Source of the DNA: Rothia sp. HMSC078H08
Lineage (GTDB): Bacteria > Actinomycetota > Actinomycetes > Actinomycetales > Micrococcaceae
NCBI RefSeq assembly: GCF_001808955.1
Contig: NZ_KV795257.1
Coordinates: 56,285 to 120,284 of the forward strand
DNA length: 64,000 nucleotides
Direction: 5' to 3'
Shown piece after piece: positions 1 to 8,017 of this stretch. Positions within the stretch are counted from its first letter, which is position 1, and each line of letters starts with the position of its first letter. The notes below the pieces were generated by a model. That model was given only the letters and a program-made list of their open reading frames with translations. It had not been told where the DNA came from and searched no databases. The position numbers and the translations under genes were made by a program.

Positions 1-63
1 CAGCACGACTGGTACCTGTGGTGGGAGCAGCTCCCGGCGGTGCTCCTCATTGAAACGCCCTAA
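1..63 (+). CDS. C-terminal end of an unidentified protein (partial)
   Basis: Frame 1 is open from the window edge to a TAA at 61-63 and encodes 20 residues ending WEQLPAVLLIETP, rich in Trp and hydrophobic residues. A hairpin terminator follows 28 bases later, which fits a genuine gene end. Too little is present to name a family. Confidence 0.5.
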   Translation, partial: QHDWYLWWEQLPAVLLIETP

Positions 64-91
64 ACCAGCCTAGCTAGGCGAGTTAAAACGA

Positions 92-128
92 AGGGGCGGG
101 ATGAACCTACACGGTTCACTCCGCCCCT
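92..128. terminator. Bidirectional hairpin terminator
   Basis: An inverted repeat pairs AGGGGCGG/TGAACC with GGTTCA/CCGCCCCT around a short loop. It lies between the plus-strand gene end at 63 and the minus-strand bioN end at 143, so it can serve both. Confidence 0.7.
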
Positions 129-142
129 CTCGCGTATCTGCG

Positions 143-817
143 CTATTTCAGCTCGTCCACGTGTCGCGCCCGCAAAGCACGAGCGGTCGCCGTCGCGTAA
201 TCAACCGCCTGCACCACCCACGGAATCAGCAACCGCCAATACATGCGCTTGGGCAGGTTACGCGCCACTGCCGCCCTGCGCAACGCACCCCAACGGTCCA
301 TGAGCGCCGGAATCGACCGGACCATCAACGCAATCAGCAGACCCAGACGCTCTGGGGAAAGACCCACGAAACGCAACGGCGAACACAGCCTCACAAAGCC
401 ATCAATCAGAACCGGCAGGGGAGTGCTCACCAGCAGAGCGCGGGACGCATAAAAAGCCGTCAGCATAGTCGCGATAGCATCCGCGCCGGAGGCGTACTGG
501 CCCGTAAACACGTAATAGCCGACCATAATCAGTAGCAGCAGAGACAGCGTACGAACCACCAGCCACAGCTGGGAGGCGGGCACACCAGCCCACAACGCGC
601 AGAACGTGGAGGCAACCAAAGCCACCAGCGCCACCTGCCAGCCGGTCACCGCCAACAGCAGAAACAGCCCAAAGAAGAGCGTGCCCTTGAACCATAGCGG
701 CGCCCGATGCACCGGCGTGTTCAACGGCTGGTAGAAACCCACCAGCAGAGTACCGGGGATGAAATCCGAGCCCTGGCCGGCGGGGCGAGGATTCACGCGC
801 GGCGTGTTAGCGCCCAT
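143..817 (-). CDS. bioN: Biotin ECF transporter transmembrane subunit BioN (EcfT)
   Basis: This is the membrane coupling (T) subunit of the energy-coupling-factor biotin importer, transmitting ATP hydrolysis by BioM to the substrate-binding subunit BioY. The 224-residue protein has several hydrophobic segments between about residues 40 and 120. Near the end are the coupling motifs, seen here as ARN (185-187) and ARH (217-219), where T subunits usually carry Ala-Arg-Gly-like triplets. I chose the ATG at 817 because a GGAGG lies just upstream; it overlaps the end of bioM by 11 bases, indicating translational coupling. Order bioY-bioM-bioN on one strand supports the assignment. Confidence in the family is high; biotin specificity comes from the adjacent bioY. 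Confidence 0.88.
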   Translation of the reverse strand: MGANTPRVNPRPAGQGSDFIPGTLLVGFYQPLNTPVHRAPLWFKGTLFFGLFLLLAVTGWQVALVALVASTFCALWAGVPASQLWLVVRTLSLLLLIMVGYYVFTGQYASGADAIATMLTAFYASRALLVSTPLPVLIDGFVRLCSPLRFVGLSPERLGLLIALMVRSIPALMDRWGALRRAAVARNLPKRMYWRLLIPWVVQAVDYATATARALRARHVDELK

Positions 818-1694
818 GCGCGCCTCCTGCCGAATCCAGACCTTCGGTCGCACCCTCGTTGGGGAACCCCTCGGCACACCACGTGCGGTACTGCTGCACC
901 AGCTGCGCAGCATCCCCCTGAGCAAGCATATGCCCGTCATGAATAATCACGGCTTCATCGCAGGACGCCGCCAAATCCAGGTCGTGCGTGCTGAGCACCA
1001 GCATCTGATCCAGCGACTCCAAATGCTTGAGTAGCCGCGCGCGATTGCGCAAATCCAGCAGGGTGGTCGGCTCATCGAGCAGAAGAATCTGCGGGCGCGC
1101 CGCCAGCACGCTGGTGAGAGCGACCAGCTGCTTTTCGCCTCCTGAGAGGGTGAAAACGCTCTGGTTTTCAAGATGTTCGAGGCCGCGCTCGCGGAGCAGT
1201 TCACGAATTCGTTCGAGGCGCTGCTCACCGCTGAGGGCACTACCTTCAACGGTGGCGGCACGGCGCAGACTCAGGTCAATATCTTCGGCAACGGTGGGCA
1301 TAATCAGCTGCGCCTCCGGCTGGGCGAAGAGCATGCCCACGCCCTCAAAAGCGCCCTGCGAATGACCGCGAGCGCCCATCGAGCCGCGGCTCGGTGTCTC
1401 CAGAGTGTCGACACCGTTCACGCGCACAATACCTTCATCCGGGTGGGTGAGCCCATTGAAAAGCCCCAGTAGGGTGGACTTGCCGCTACCGTTCAGACCC
1501 AGCACTGCGGTGCGCTTCGCCGTGAACTGCAGGCTCACATCCTTGAGGATACGGCGATGCCCGCCTTCGGGCAGCTCGGTGAAAACACTCACCGATTCAA
1601 GCTCAAGGGCGGGCATGCTGGTAGAGGCGCTCACCGCCTGCTCGCCTTGCACCTGCTGCGGTGCAGGCTGGCGCGTGGAGCGGCGAAAAAACAT
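807..1694 (-). CDS. bioM: Biotin ECF transporter ATPase BioM
   Basis: ATP-binding subunit of the biotin ECF transporter. The 295-residue protein has a Walker A (GLNGSGKST, 66-74), a Q-loop (FAQPEAQ), the signature LSGGEKQLVAL and a Walker B ILLLDEP, in the order of a single ABC domain. About 28 residues precede the domain and are low in structure. The ATG at 1694 is preferred over an in-frame GTG at 1715 because GAGAGG sits 7 bases before it. Its 3' end overlaps bioN and it starts 32 bases after bioY, so the three form one operon. It energises uptake captured by BioY. Confidence 0.9.
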   Translation of the reverse strand: MFFRRSTRQPAPQQVQGEQAVSASTSMPALELESVSVFTELPEGGHRRILKDVSLQFTAKRTAVLGLNGSGKSTLLGLFNGLTHPDEGIVRVNGVDTLETPSRGSMGARGHSQGAFEGVGMLFAQPEAQLIMPTVAEDIDLSLRRAATVEGSALSGEQRLERIRELLRERGLEHLENQSVFTLSGGEKQLVALTSVLAARPQILLLDEPTTLLDLRNRARLLKHLESLDQMLVLSTHDLDLAASCDEAVIIHDGHMLAQGDAAQLVQQYRTWCAEGFPNEGATEGLDSAGGAHGR

Positions 1695-1726
1695 AGCTAT
1701 CCTCTCGTGTGGCACATTGTGTGCTT

Positions 1727-2368
1727 TTAACGCTGGGCAGAAGCCAGGGACGGGAAGGCGCGGCGTACCGACAAACCAACCAGAACCGCGATTGTGGACT
1801 TCACCAGATCCCAGGGAACGAATACCATTGCCGCGCTGAACGCGGCGTCAAAAGTCATGTGGGCGTTCACCATCATACCGGCGATACCGCAGGCGGTCAG
1901 AACCACAAAACCGCAGAAGTTCGCGACCAGAGCCATAAGGAAGGTCGCGCCAACCGAACGGGTGTTGCGGGTGAGCAGGTATGCGAGGGTACCGGCAATA
2001 GCGGCGAAGGGCAGGAAGCCGAGCAGGTAGCCGGCACTCGGGGAGGCGAGCGTACCCAAACCGGCGCCGCCCTTAGCGAAGATGGGCAGGCCAGCGAAAC
2101 CAACCAGCAGGTACAGCGCCACGGAGGCGGTGGCACGCTTGCCGCCGAGCACCTGTGCGGTGATGTAAATGCCGAGGGTCTGGAAGGTGAAGGGAACCGC
2201 AACGCCGCCCAAGCTGACGGCGGGCATGATGGCGAGCGCGGCGATGAAGCCCGCGAACACTGCGATGAGGGAGAGATCGGTGGCGAGGGAGGTCTTTGCC
2301 GCTACGTTACGGCGCGGTGCCTGAGTTGCCTGGGGTTCCTGGGCTGATTCGCGCACGGAATCGGTCAT
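1727..2368 (-). CDS. bioY: Biotin transporter substrate-binding subunit BioY
   Basis: S component of the biotin ECF transporter, the membrane protein that binds biotin. The 213-residue sequence carries family hallmarks: VPFTFQTLGIYI near residue 80, then a Gly-rich LVGFAGLPIFAKGGAGL and PSAGYLLGF stretch, with six predicted hydrophobic segments. The N-terminal 28 residues are polar and look cytosolic. The ATG is preceded by AAAGGAGT. It is the first gene of bioYMN; a TGAAC-N3-GTTC palindrome about 90 bases upstream is a likely biotin-responsive operator. No biotin synthesis genes are in the window. Confidence 0.93.
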   Translation of the reverse strand: MTDSVRESAQEPQATQAPRRNVAAKTSLATDLSLIAVFAGFIAALAIMPAVSLGGVAVPFTFQTLGIYITAQVLGGKRATASVALYLLVGFAGLPIFAKGGAGLGTLASPSAGYLLGFLPFAAIAGTLAYLLTRNTRSVGATFLMALVANFCGFVVLTACGIAGMMVNAHMTFDAAFSAAMVFVPWDLVKSTIAVLVGLSVRRAFPSLASAQR

Positions 2369-2459
2369 TGGGGTGGTACTCCTTTGATACGTATTGCTCT
2401 GCAGATTTTTCTACAGAGTTGAGGGTGGCGGTGGTTGACTGCTTGTCACAACCCAGTTT

Positions 2460-2472
2460 TGAACAATGTTCT
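2460..2472 (-). promoter_or_regulatory. Candidate BioQ operator upstream of bioY
   Basis: The sequence TGAACAATGTTCT contains the perfect palindrome GAAC-AAT-GTTC. It resembles the TGAAC-N3-GTTAC/GTTCA site of BioQ, the TetR-family repressor of biotin genes in Actinobacteria. It lies 92 bases before the bioY start, in the only upstream region of the operon. No bioQ gene is in the window, so the match is by motif only. Confidence 0.6.
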
Positions 2473-2659
2473 ATGAATGGTGTCCGGTATGTATAGTACA
2501 CCGCACACCACAAAAACAAAAGGTGCCCCACATGCGCACTCGGCACACCTGCACTAAAATTGATGAGGTGCTCTGCGCGCTCGCCGCTTCTAACCCAGCG
2601 AATCCCGCCTACCGAGCACTATCAACCCACACACCAGACCGCCATCCGGAAAGGCACCC

Positions 2660-4258
2660 ATGATTGCTGTACAGAACCTCGAATTGCGTGCAGGCGCGCG
2701 CCTGCTCATGGAAGAGGTCACCTTCCGCATCGATAAGGGCGACAAGATTGGTCTGGTGGGCCGCAACGGTGCTGGTAAGACCACTATGACTAAGGTGCTT
2801 GCCGGTCTGACCCTGCCCGCTGACGGCACGGTGACCCGCAGTGGCACTATCGGCTACCTTCCGCAGGACCCGAAGGTGGATGACATGAGCCAGCTGGCGC
2901 GTGACCGCATCCTTTCGGCGCGTGGCCTGGATGGTGTGGCGCGCAAGATGCGTCAGGCGCAGGACGATATGGCGAGTGAGGACCCGGCGGTGCGCGCTAA
3001 GGGTATGCGCCGCTACGACCGTCTTGAGGCTGAGTTCATTGCCGGCGGCGGCTACGCGGCTGAGTCGGAGGCGGCGGTCATCACCTCCAACCTGGACCTG
3101 CCGGAGCGTGTGCTCGCCCAACCGCTGTCCACTCTGTCGGGCGGTCAGCGTCGCCGCGTGGAGCTGGCGCGTATTCTCTTCTCCAATGCAGACACCATGC
3201 TGCTGGACGAGCCGACCAACCACCTGGATGCTGACTCCATCATGTGGCTGCGTGACTTCTTGAAGAACTTCTCGGGCGGCCTGATGGTCATTAGCCACGA
3301 TGTTGACCTGATGGAGCTGGTCGTCAACCGCGTCTTCTACCTGGACGCGAACCGCTGCGTGATTGACCAGTACAACATGGGCTGGAAGAACTACTTGCTT
3401 CAGCGTGAGCAGGATGAGCACCGCCGCAAGCGTGAGCGTGCGAATGCGCAGAAGAAGGCGAATGCTCTGATGGAGCAGGCGAATAAGATGCGCGCGAAGG
3501 CGACGAAGGCTGTTGCCGCTCAGCAGATGATTAAGCGTGCTGAGAAGCTTCTGCGCGGCCTGGAGGAGGAGCGTCAGAGCGATAAGGTTGCGGCGATTCG
3601 CTTCCCGGATCCGGCGCCGTGCGGTAAGACTCCGCTCTCTGCGCAGGGCCTGTCGAAGTCCTATGGCTCTCTGGAGATTTTCACGGACGTTGATTTGGCG
3701 ATTGACCGCGGTTCGCGAGTGGTGGTGCTGGGCCTGAACGGTGCCGGTAAGACCACTCTGCTGCGCATGCTGGCTGGTTCCACCGAGCCTGATACGGGTG
3801 AGGTTGTGTACGGTCACGGCGCGAAGCTGGGCTATTTTGCGCAGGAACACGAAATTCTTGATGGCGACCGCACTGTCTTTGAGAACATGAAGTCTGCCGC
3901 GCCGGATCTGGATGACACCCGCGTGCGCACGATTCTGGGTTCGTTCCTGTTCTCCGGTGATGACGTGGATAAGCCTGCCGGTGTGCTTTCCGGCGGTGAG
4001 AAGACCCGTCTGTCCCTGGCGACCCTGGTGGCGTCGAGTGCGAATGTGCTACTGCTCGATGAGCCGACCAACAACCTGGACCCCGCCTCGCGTGAGGAGA
4101 TTCTGAACGCGTTGAAGGCGTACCAGGGCGCTATCGTGATGGTTTCTCACGATGAGGGTGCCGTGGAGGCGCTGGATCCTGAGCGTGTGCTGCTTCTACC
4201 GGATGCGGTGGAGGACCTATGGTCGAAGGATTACCAGGATCTGATTTCGCTGGCTTAA
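2660..4258 (+). CDS. ABC-F family ATPase (ribosome-associated type)
   Basis: A soluble protein with two ABC domains and no membrane segments, the ABC-F architecture. Members act on the ribosome, as translation factors (EttA/Uup type) or antibiotic protection proteins. Domain 1 has GRNGAGKTT (about 35-43), LSGGQRRRVEL and LLLDEPTNHLD; domain 2 has GLNGAGKTT, LSGGEKTRLSL and LLLDEPTNNLD. Between them is a charged linker (about 245-305) rich in Lys, Arg, Ala and Glu, the expected P-site tRNA interaction motif region. At 532 residues it is normal length. GGAAAGG precedes the ATG. It stands alone, ending in a strong hairpin. I cannot tell a housekeeping factor from a resistance factor by sequence alone. 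Confidence 0.9.
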   Translation: MIAVQNLELRAGARLLMEEVTFRIDKGDKIGLVGRNGAGKTTMTKVLAGLTLPADGTVTRSGTIGYLPQDPKVDDMSQLARDRILSARGLDGVARKMRQAQDDMASEDPAVRAKGMRRYDRLEAEFIAGGGYAAESEAAVITSNLDLPERVLAQPLSTLSGGQRRRVELARILFSNADTMLLDEPTNHLDADSIMWLRDFLKNFSGGLMVISHDVDLMELVVNRVFYLDANRCVIDQYNMGWKNYLLQREQDEHRRKRERANAQKKANALMEQANKMRAKATKAVAAQQMIKRAEKLLRGLEEERQSDKVAAIRFPDPAPCGKTPLSAQGLSKSYGSLEIFTDVDLAIDRGSRVVVLGLNGAGKTTLLRMLAGSTEPDTGEVVYGHGAKLGYFAQEHEILDGDRTVFENMKSAAPDLDDTRVRTILGSFLFSGDDVDKPAGVLSGGEKTRLSLATLVASSANVLLLDEPTNNLDPASREEILNALKAYQGAIVMVSHDEGAVEALDPERVLLLPDAVEDLWSKDYQDLISLA

Positions 4259-4288
4259 AGCAATATCCGCTGACATCAAAGCATGGAG

Positions 4289-4320
4289 GAGGCTCCGGTA
4301 CCGTGTGGTGCCGGGGCCTC
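4289..4320 (+). terminator. Rho-independent terminator of the ABC-F gene
   Basis: A 14-base-pair stem (GAGGCTCCGGTACC pairing with GGTGCCGGGGCCTC, two G-U pairs) with a GTGT loop is followed by TTT. It starts 30 bases after the stop codon. Confidence 0.8.
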
Positions 4321-4847
4321 TTTGCGTGTATTGCGCGTTGTTTTATTGTCTGGTGGGTATTGTTTGTGGCGTATTGTCTGGGGTGTATTGTCCAGGGCGT
4401 ATTTTTGTGTTCTGAAAATGTGTTGCGGAGATATTGCCGGTATTTTTCTCGTGAATAGTGCGGAAAAATGTGACCTGAGCCGTGGGGTTGTATTGTTTTC
4501 TGAGCGTGTGTGCTGTTATTGCGTTCCTGTGCATGGGAACTGTGGGTTCTGACACACCAAACTCGCGGCGTATTTGACGGGAAATAATGTTGTCTTGTGG
4601 GTTTTTCTGAGGGAAAGAAAAGCTCTCGGGCGATATTTCAGGGGGTCTGTGTGGGCTTTTTAAATTTTTCATGTGTCTCTACATACATTGTGGGAAAAAT
4701 GGTAGAAACACAACATGCATGGGGCGTAGACTTGTAACTGTTCCCGCCACTGCGAGGACGCAAACGCGAAACATTAGGGCTCACTACCGATGGTGAGCTA
4801 ACGCGGGGGAGAAGAGATTCCCGCCCGCTCACGAAGGAGAACTACCA
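4321..4847 (+). other. AT-rich spacer and structured leader of the 28-residue peptide gene
   Basis: From 4321 to about 4730 the sequence is much richer in A and T than its surroundings and I see no supported gene on either strand. From about 4740 it becomes G+C rich and foldable: GCTCAC/GTGAGC (4779-4798) forms one hairpin and GCGGG/CCCGC (about 4802-4825) a second, ending just before the AAGGAG ribosome site of the peptide gene. This looks like a structured 5' leader. I did not match it to a known riboswitch class. Confidence 0.5.
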
Positions 4848-4934
4848 ATGCACAACACTGAGTTCGAGAAGTACCCCACCTCTGGTGAAGAGAACGTTGA
4901 GGTTGACGTCTTCTGGCCCATCCAGGACGCTTAA
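4848..4934 (+). CDS. Small acidic peptide (28 residues), unknown function
   Basis: An ATG 8 bases after AAGGAGA opens a 28-codon frame with TAA. The peptide starts MHNTEFEKYP, contains SGEENVEVDV and ends FWPIQDA. It has seven acidic residues against one Lys and one His, no Cys and no signal sequence. Codons (TTC, AAG, TAC, AAC, GAC, GTT, ACC) are those of highly expressed genes in this window, and a clear terminator follows 38 bases downstream, so a dedicated short mRNA is likely. It is too short for confident family assignment. It could be a micro-protein, a precursor peptide or the reading frame of a dual-function RNA; no maturation enzyme gene is adjacent. Confidence 0.6.
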   Translation: MHNTEFEKYPTSGEENVEVDVFWPIQDA

Positions 4935-4971
4935 TCTCTCGCCCCGATAGGTCGGGATAAGGATTAGAAAA

Positions 4972-5007
4972 GCGCCCCGCCGCTTCCGTAGGGAAGTGAC
5001 GGGGCGC
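4972..5007. terminator. Bidirectional terminator between peptide gene and YdjM-like gene
   Basis: A 16-base-pair stem (GCGCCCCG... with ...CGGGGCGC) carries one mismatch and one G-U pair around a four-base loop. AAAA precedes it and TTT follows it, so it can stop transcription from both convergent genes. Confidence 0.85.
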
Positions 5008-5044
5008 TTTGCTGTCCTTGGTGAGAATTTAGTTATGCGGCACG

Positions 5045-5773
5045 TTATGCGGCGTGAATACCCAGTCCGAACATTTGCAGAGGGTATTCGGTAAAGCCCA
5101 TCATGGCTGCCGCGTACCAGGCGACGTACCCGGTCAGTGCTAGAACGAGTGCCTTCTCGCGTACGCTGCCGGCATCACCCAGGATTGGCAGTGCCATGTA
5201 GCCGCTCTTTTTCCATAGGGGGGACGCCACCAGGGGCTTGATGACGATGGGGTAGAGGGGCAGCAGTCCGCGGGTTGTCAGTAGATCGCCAATGAGGTGA
5301 ATGGTCGCGCCGACCGAAATAGCCCAGGGGAGCAGTGCCAGCGAATCGGTTGTGTAGGCTGCGTACCCGAGGGCAACGGCGCCGATCCATCCACCCGGTG
5401 CGCCGAGCACGCGCAAGGCTAGACCGCCCGAGAATGCGGCAAGAAGCAGTGAGGCCCAGGGGATTCCGTTGTAGCTCAGGTTGGCACTGAAATAGGCAAC
5501 CGCCCAGAAAGCTATCAGACCCAAAATGGAGTGCGTTCCCTTGCGGTGTCCGCCGCTGACCGCCCCGACAATGCGTGCTACCCAGCGTGAAATGGGCGGA
5601 ATGGAGTTGGCGATACTGCCGTTGTGGTGGTCAATATCCGGTAGCATACCCGCACCGGCGCACGCCAGGGTGGTCACGATGAGGGTGGGGGTATCTGGAA
5701 CCTGCACTACTCCCGTCTCGACGAGCACTAGCCAGCCAGCTGCGGCGCTGACGGTGTGCGAATAGCCCATCAT
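5045..5773 (-). CDS. YdjM-like membrane-bound metal-dependent hydrolase (DUF457)
   Basis: A 242-residue membrane protein of the LexA-binding/YdjM family (PF04307). Conserved polar motifs lie between hydrophobic segments: GYSHT at the N-terminus, DIDHH near 50, GGHRKGTHS near 75 and HLIGDLLTTRG near 165; the His and Asp residues are the presumed metal ligands. The substrate of the family is not firmly known. Two ATGs lie side by side (5773 and 5770) behind AAGGAGG. It is convergent with the peptide gene. About 110 bases upstream is a perfect 8-8 palindrome that could regulate it; it is not the usual actinobacterial SOS box. Function is inferred from family motifs only. Confidence 0.8.
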   Translation of the reverse strand: MMGYSHTVSAAAGWLVLVETGVVQVPDTPTLIVTTLACAGAGMLPDIDHHNGSIANSIPPISRWVARIVGAVSGGHRKGTHSILGLIAFWAVAYFSANLSYNGIPWASLLLAAFSGGLALRVLGAPGGWIGAVALGYAAYTTDSLALLPWAISVGATIHLIGDLLTTRGLLPLYPIVIKPLVASPLWKKSGYMALPILGDAGSVREKALVLALTGYVAWYAAAMMGFTEYPLQMFGLGIHAA

Positions 5774-5883
5774 GGGGAGGTGCCTCCTTGAATGCGATTG
5801 CTCAGCGAGTGTGATTGCCCTGCGAGTGTGGTTGCCTGGGTGCCGGGATATTCACTCGAACTAATTAGAACAAATATAGCATA

Positions 5884-5903
5884 TATCGAAATTACTTTCG
5901 ATA
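5884..5903. promoter_or_regulatory. Perfect palindrome TATCGAAA-N4-TTTCGATA, candidate operator
   Basis: Two 8-base arms separated by TTAC form a perfect inverted repeat in a short AT-rich island (5850-5905), which also contains CTAATTAG and TATA-like strings. It lies upstream of the minus-strand YdjM-like gene where its promoter should be. The regulator is unknown. Confidence 0.5.
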
Positions 5904-5959
5904 AGCGGGGTTATCCCTCAAACGGCGCCACCTCAAGCGACATCACCTCTCAAGTGGCA

Positions 5960-6187
5960 CTACCCCTCAAACGGAAGAGTCTGCTTCCAGAACTCACGCT
6001 CGCGCAGGTAATTCTCCAGCCAGCCCACGTGCTCGGAGCACGCCAACCAGATCTTGCGACGCTCGGGGGTGTGCACCTTTGGGTTGTTCCAGAGCAGCTG
6101 AAATTCTGCCGCCTGCTGGCAGCCCTTGCGGGAGCACTTGGCGTACTCGGGCTGTGCATCCTGAGAAAGTGAACCGAGCAGATCCAT
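5960..6187 (-). CDS. Small conserved actinobacterial Cys protein (often labelled acetone carboxylase)
   Basis: A 75-residue soluble protein with CSRKGC near residue 18, LWNNPKVHTPERRKIWLAC in the middle and H about four residues later. The spaced Cys/His set (C, C, C, H) suggests a small zinc-binding fold. Proteins of this type are conserved in Micrococcaceae and relatives and are sometimes annotated acetone carboxylase, a label not justified by size or sequence. The ATG at 6187 has AAGGAT upstream. It lies alone between two intergenic stretches. Its function is unknown to me. Confidence 0.75.
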   Translation of the reverse strand: MDLLGSLSQDAQPEYAKCSRKGCQQAAEFQLLWNNPKVHTPERRKIWLACSEHVGWLENYLREREFWKQTLPFEG

Positions 6188-6473
6188 GTCTTCTTATCCT
6201 TACTATTGCGCCTCGACGTGCGGTGTTATTCCGTGCCCGCGCGACCGGGCAGAAAAGGGGTGCGGGCTGTTCCGCTTCAGCTAGTGTACGCGCCCGATGA
6301 GGCATGTAAAAGAAGGGGAGCAGGTGTTCAGTGTTCAAGAGTGGAGTGTAGCCTGCGGCACCTTTGCGCTAAAACGCGGTAAAATAGGGTTTGTCTGTCC
6401 ATCCGTCCACACCCCAACCGCGGAGTCGCTGCATCGGCTCCAATCGTGAGGGGTCGACTCATCAAGGAAGCTC

Positions 6474-7190
6474 ATGAGCGAGAACACTCCCAAGACCGTG
6501 CTGGTCACCGGCGGCAACCGAGGCATCGGCTACGAAATTGCCAAGGAATTCCAGGCAGCAGGCCACAACGTCTGCATCACCTACCGCAGCGGTGAAGCCC
6601 CCGAAGAATTTTTCGCCGTCAAGGCAGATGTACGCGATGCCGACAGCATTAACGAAGCTTTCAAGGAAATTGAAGCAGAATTCGGCCCCGTGGAGGTGCT
6701 GGTCGCCAACGCAGGTATCACCCGCGACATGCTGCTGATGCGCATGAAGGAATCCGACTTCACCGACGTGGTCGACACCAACCTCACCGGTTCTTTCCGT
6801 GTGGTTCAGCGCGCCATCAAGGGCATGCTGAAGCTCAAGCGCGGCCGCATCATCCTGGTTTCCTCCGTGGTGGGTCTGTACGGTTCCCCCGGCCAGGTCA
6901 ACTACTCCGCATCTAAGGCTGCACTGGTCGGTATGGCACGCTCCATCACCCGTGAGCTGGGCGGCCGTAACATCACCGCTAACGTGGTGGCACCGGGCTT
7001 CATTAACACCGCAATGACCGAGGTTCTGCCCGAAGAGACCAAGAAGAACTACCTCGCGTCCATCCCGGCTGGTCGTTTCGCGGAGGCAGAAGAGGTCGCT
7101 CGCGTGATTCGCTGGCTCGCATCCGATGAGGCTAGCTACATTTCTGGCGCTGTCATCCCCGTTGATGGCGGCCTGGGTATGGGTCACTAA
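6474..7190 (+). CDS. fabG: 3-oxoacyl-[ACP] reductase FabG
   Basis: NADPH-dependent short-chain dehydrogenase that reduces beta-ketoacyl-ACP in type II fatty acid synthesis. The 238-residue protein has the cofactor motif TGGNRGIG (about 12-19), NAG (about 80), catalytic Ser in LVSSVVG, the YSASK pair and the C-terminal SGAVIPVDGGLGMGH. It is shorter than many FabG proteins, lacking some of the segment between the cofactor motif and the Asp loop, as in actinobacterial FabG1. AAGGAAG precedes the ATG. A second SDR follows after 72 bases in the same direction, so the two are probably co-transcribed. A relaxed-specificity SDR is the alternative reading. Confidence 0.85.
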   Translation: MSENTPKTVLVTGGNRGIGYEIAKEFQAAGHNVCITYRSGEAPEEFFAVKADVRDADSINEAFKEIEAEFGPVEVLVANAGITRDMLLMRMKESDFTDVVDTNLTGSFRVVQRAIKGMLKLKRGRIILVSSVVGLYGSPGQVNYSASKAALVGMARSITRELGGRNITANVVAPGFINTAMTEVLPEETKKNYLASIPAGRFAEAEEVARVIRWLASDEASYISGAVIPVDGGLGMGH

Positions 7191-7262
7191 CCCCACCCGT
7201 ACGGACTGCACGAAGCGCCTGAGCGTGGGCGCACCCTTTCTAGACTTTAAGGACATAAAACT

Positions 7263-8006
7263 ATGGCACAGCTGACCGGCAAGACCATTATCATTACCGG
7301 CTCCTCCCGCGGCGTTGGCGCAGACACCGCACAGATTCTTGCCGCTGAGGGCGCGAACATTGTGGTGAACTACCGCTCCAAGGCACCGCGCGCGAACAAG
7401 ATCGTCAAGGCTATTGAAGAGGCTGGCGGCAAGGCAATCGCAGTGCAGGCTGACGTGACCAACAATGAGGACCTGCAGAATCTCGTCAACACCGCCGTGG
7501 AGACCTTCGGTTCCCTGGACTACCTGATCCTGAACGCGTCGGGCGGCATGGAAACCGGCATGGGCGAAGACTACGCAATGCGCCTGAACCGTGACGCACA
7601 GCTGAACCTGGCACGCCTGGCTGCAGAGAAGATGCCCGAAGGCGCACGCATCGTGTTCGTGACCAGCCACCAGGCGCACTTCATCCGCGAGGTTGAGACC
7701 ATGGACGAGTACAAGCCCGTCGCAGAGTCCAAGCGCGCAGGCGAAGACGCACTGATCGCCGAGATCCCCGCACTTTCCGAGAAGGGTATCTCCCTGGTCG
7801 TCGTGTCCGCTGACATGATTGAAGGCACCGTCACCGCGACCCTGCTGAACCGCCTGCACCCCGGCGCTATCGAGCAGCGCCGCGAGACCGCCGGCAAGCT
7901 CTACACCGTCAACGAGTTCGCGCAGGAAATCGCGAAGATGGTCACCGCAGACGTTGAGACCGGCCACGTTGAGCTGGTCGGCGGCGCACGCGGCTTCATC
8001 GACTAA
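7263..8006 (+). CDS. Short-chain dehydrogenase-like protein with altered active site
   Basis: A Rossmann-fold SDR of 247 residues. It keeps the nucleotide motif TGSSRGVG (about 12-19), the ADVTN loop and an NASGG segment at the usual NNAG place. Where classical enzymes have YxxxK it reads VAESK: the Lys remains but the Tyr position is Val, with a Tyr three residues earlier (EYKPVAESK). The Ser site reads FVTSHQ. It therefore belongs to an atypical SDR subgroup and may use a different chemistry or only bind NAD(P). It sits directly behind fabG and shares its codon preferences. Substrate unknown. Confidence 0.8.
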   Translation: MAQLTGKTIIITGSSRGVGADTAQILAAEGANIVVNYRSKAPRANKIVKAIEEAGGKAIAVQADVTNNEDLQNLVNTAVETFGSLDYLILNASGGMETGMGEDYAMRLNRDAQLNLARLAAEKMPEGARIVFVTSHQAHFIREVETMDEYKPVAESKRAGEDALIAEIPALSEKGISLVVVSADMIEGTVTATLLNRLHPGAIEQRRETAGKLYTVNEFAQEIAKMVTADVETGHVELVGGARGFID

Positions 8007-8017
8007 TAACTTCAGCC

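Noticed and set aside
4740..4780. Cobalamin riboswitch suggested by GCCACTG
   Set aside because: The B12 box and the long upstream helices are missing from the AT-rich sequence before it.
4740..4847. Possible c-di-GMP riboswitch in the leader of the small peptide gene (GACGCAAA string)
   Set aside because: Only one short conserved-looking element is present. The partner GGCAAACC element and the overall two-helix junction are not seen, so a riboswitch call is unsupported.
5850..5903. SOS (LexA) box upstream of the YdjM-like gene
   Set aside because: TCGAAC-TAAT-TAGAAC has only one correct half-site; the actinobacterial box needs GTTCGA in the second half.
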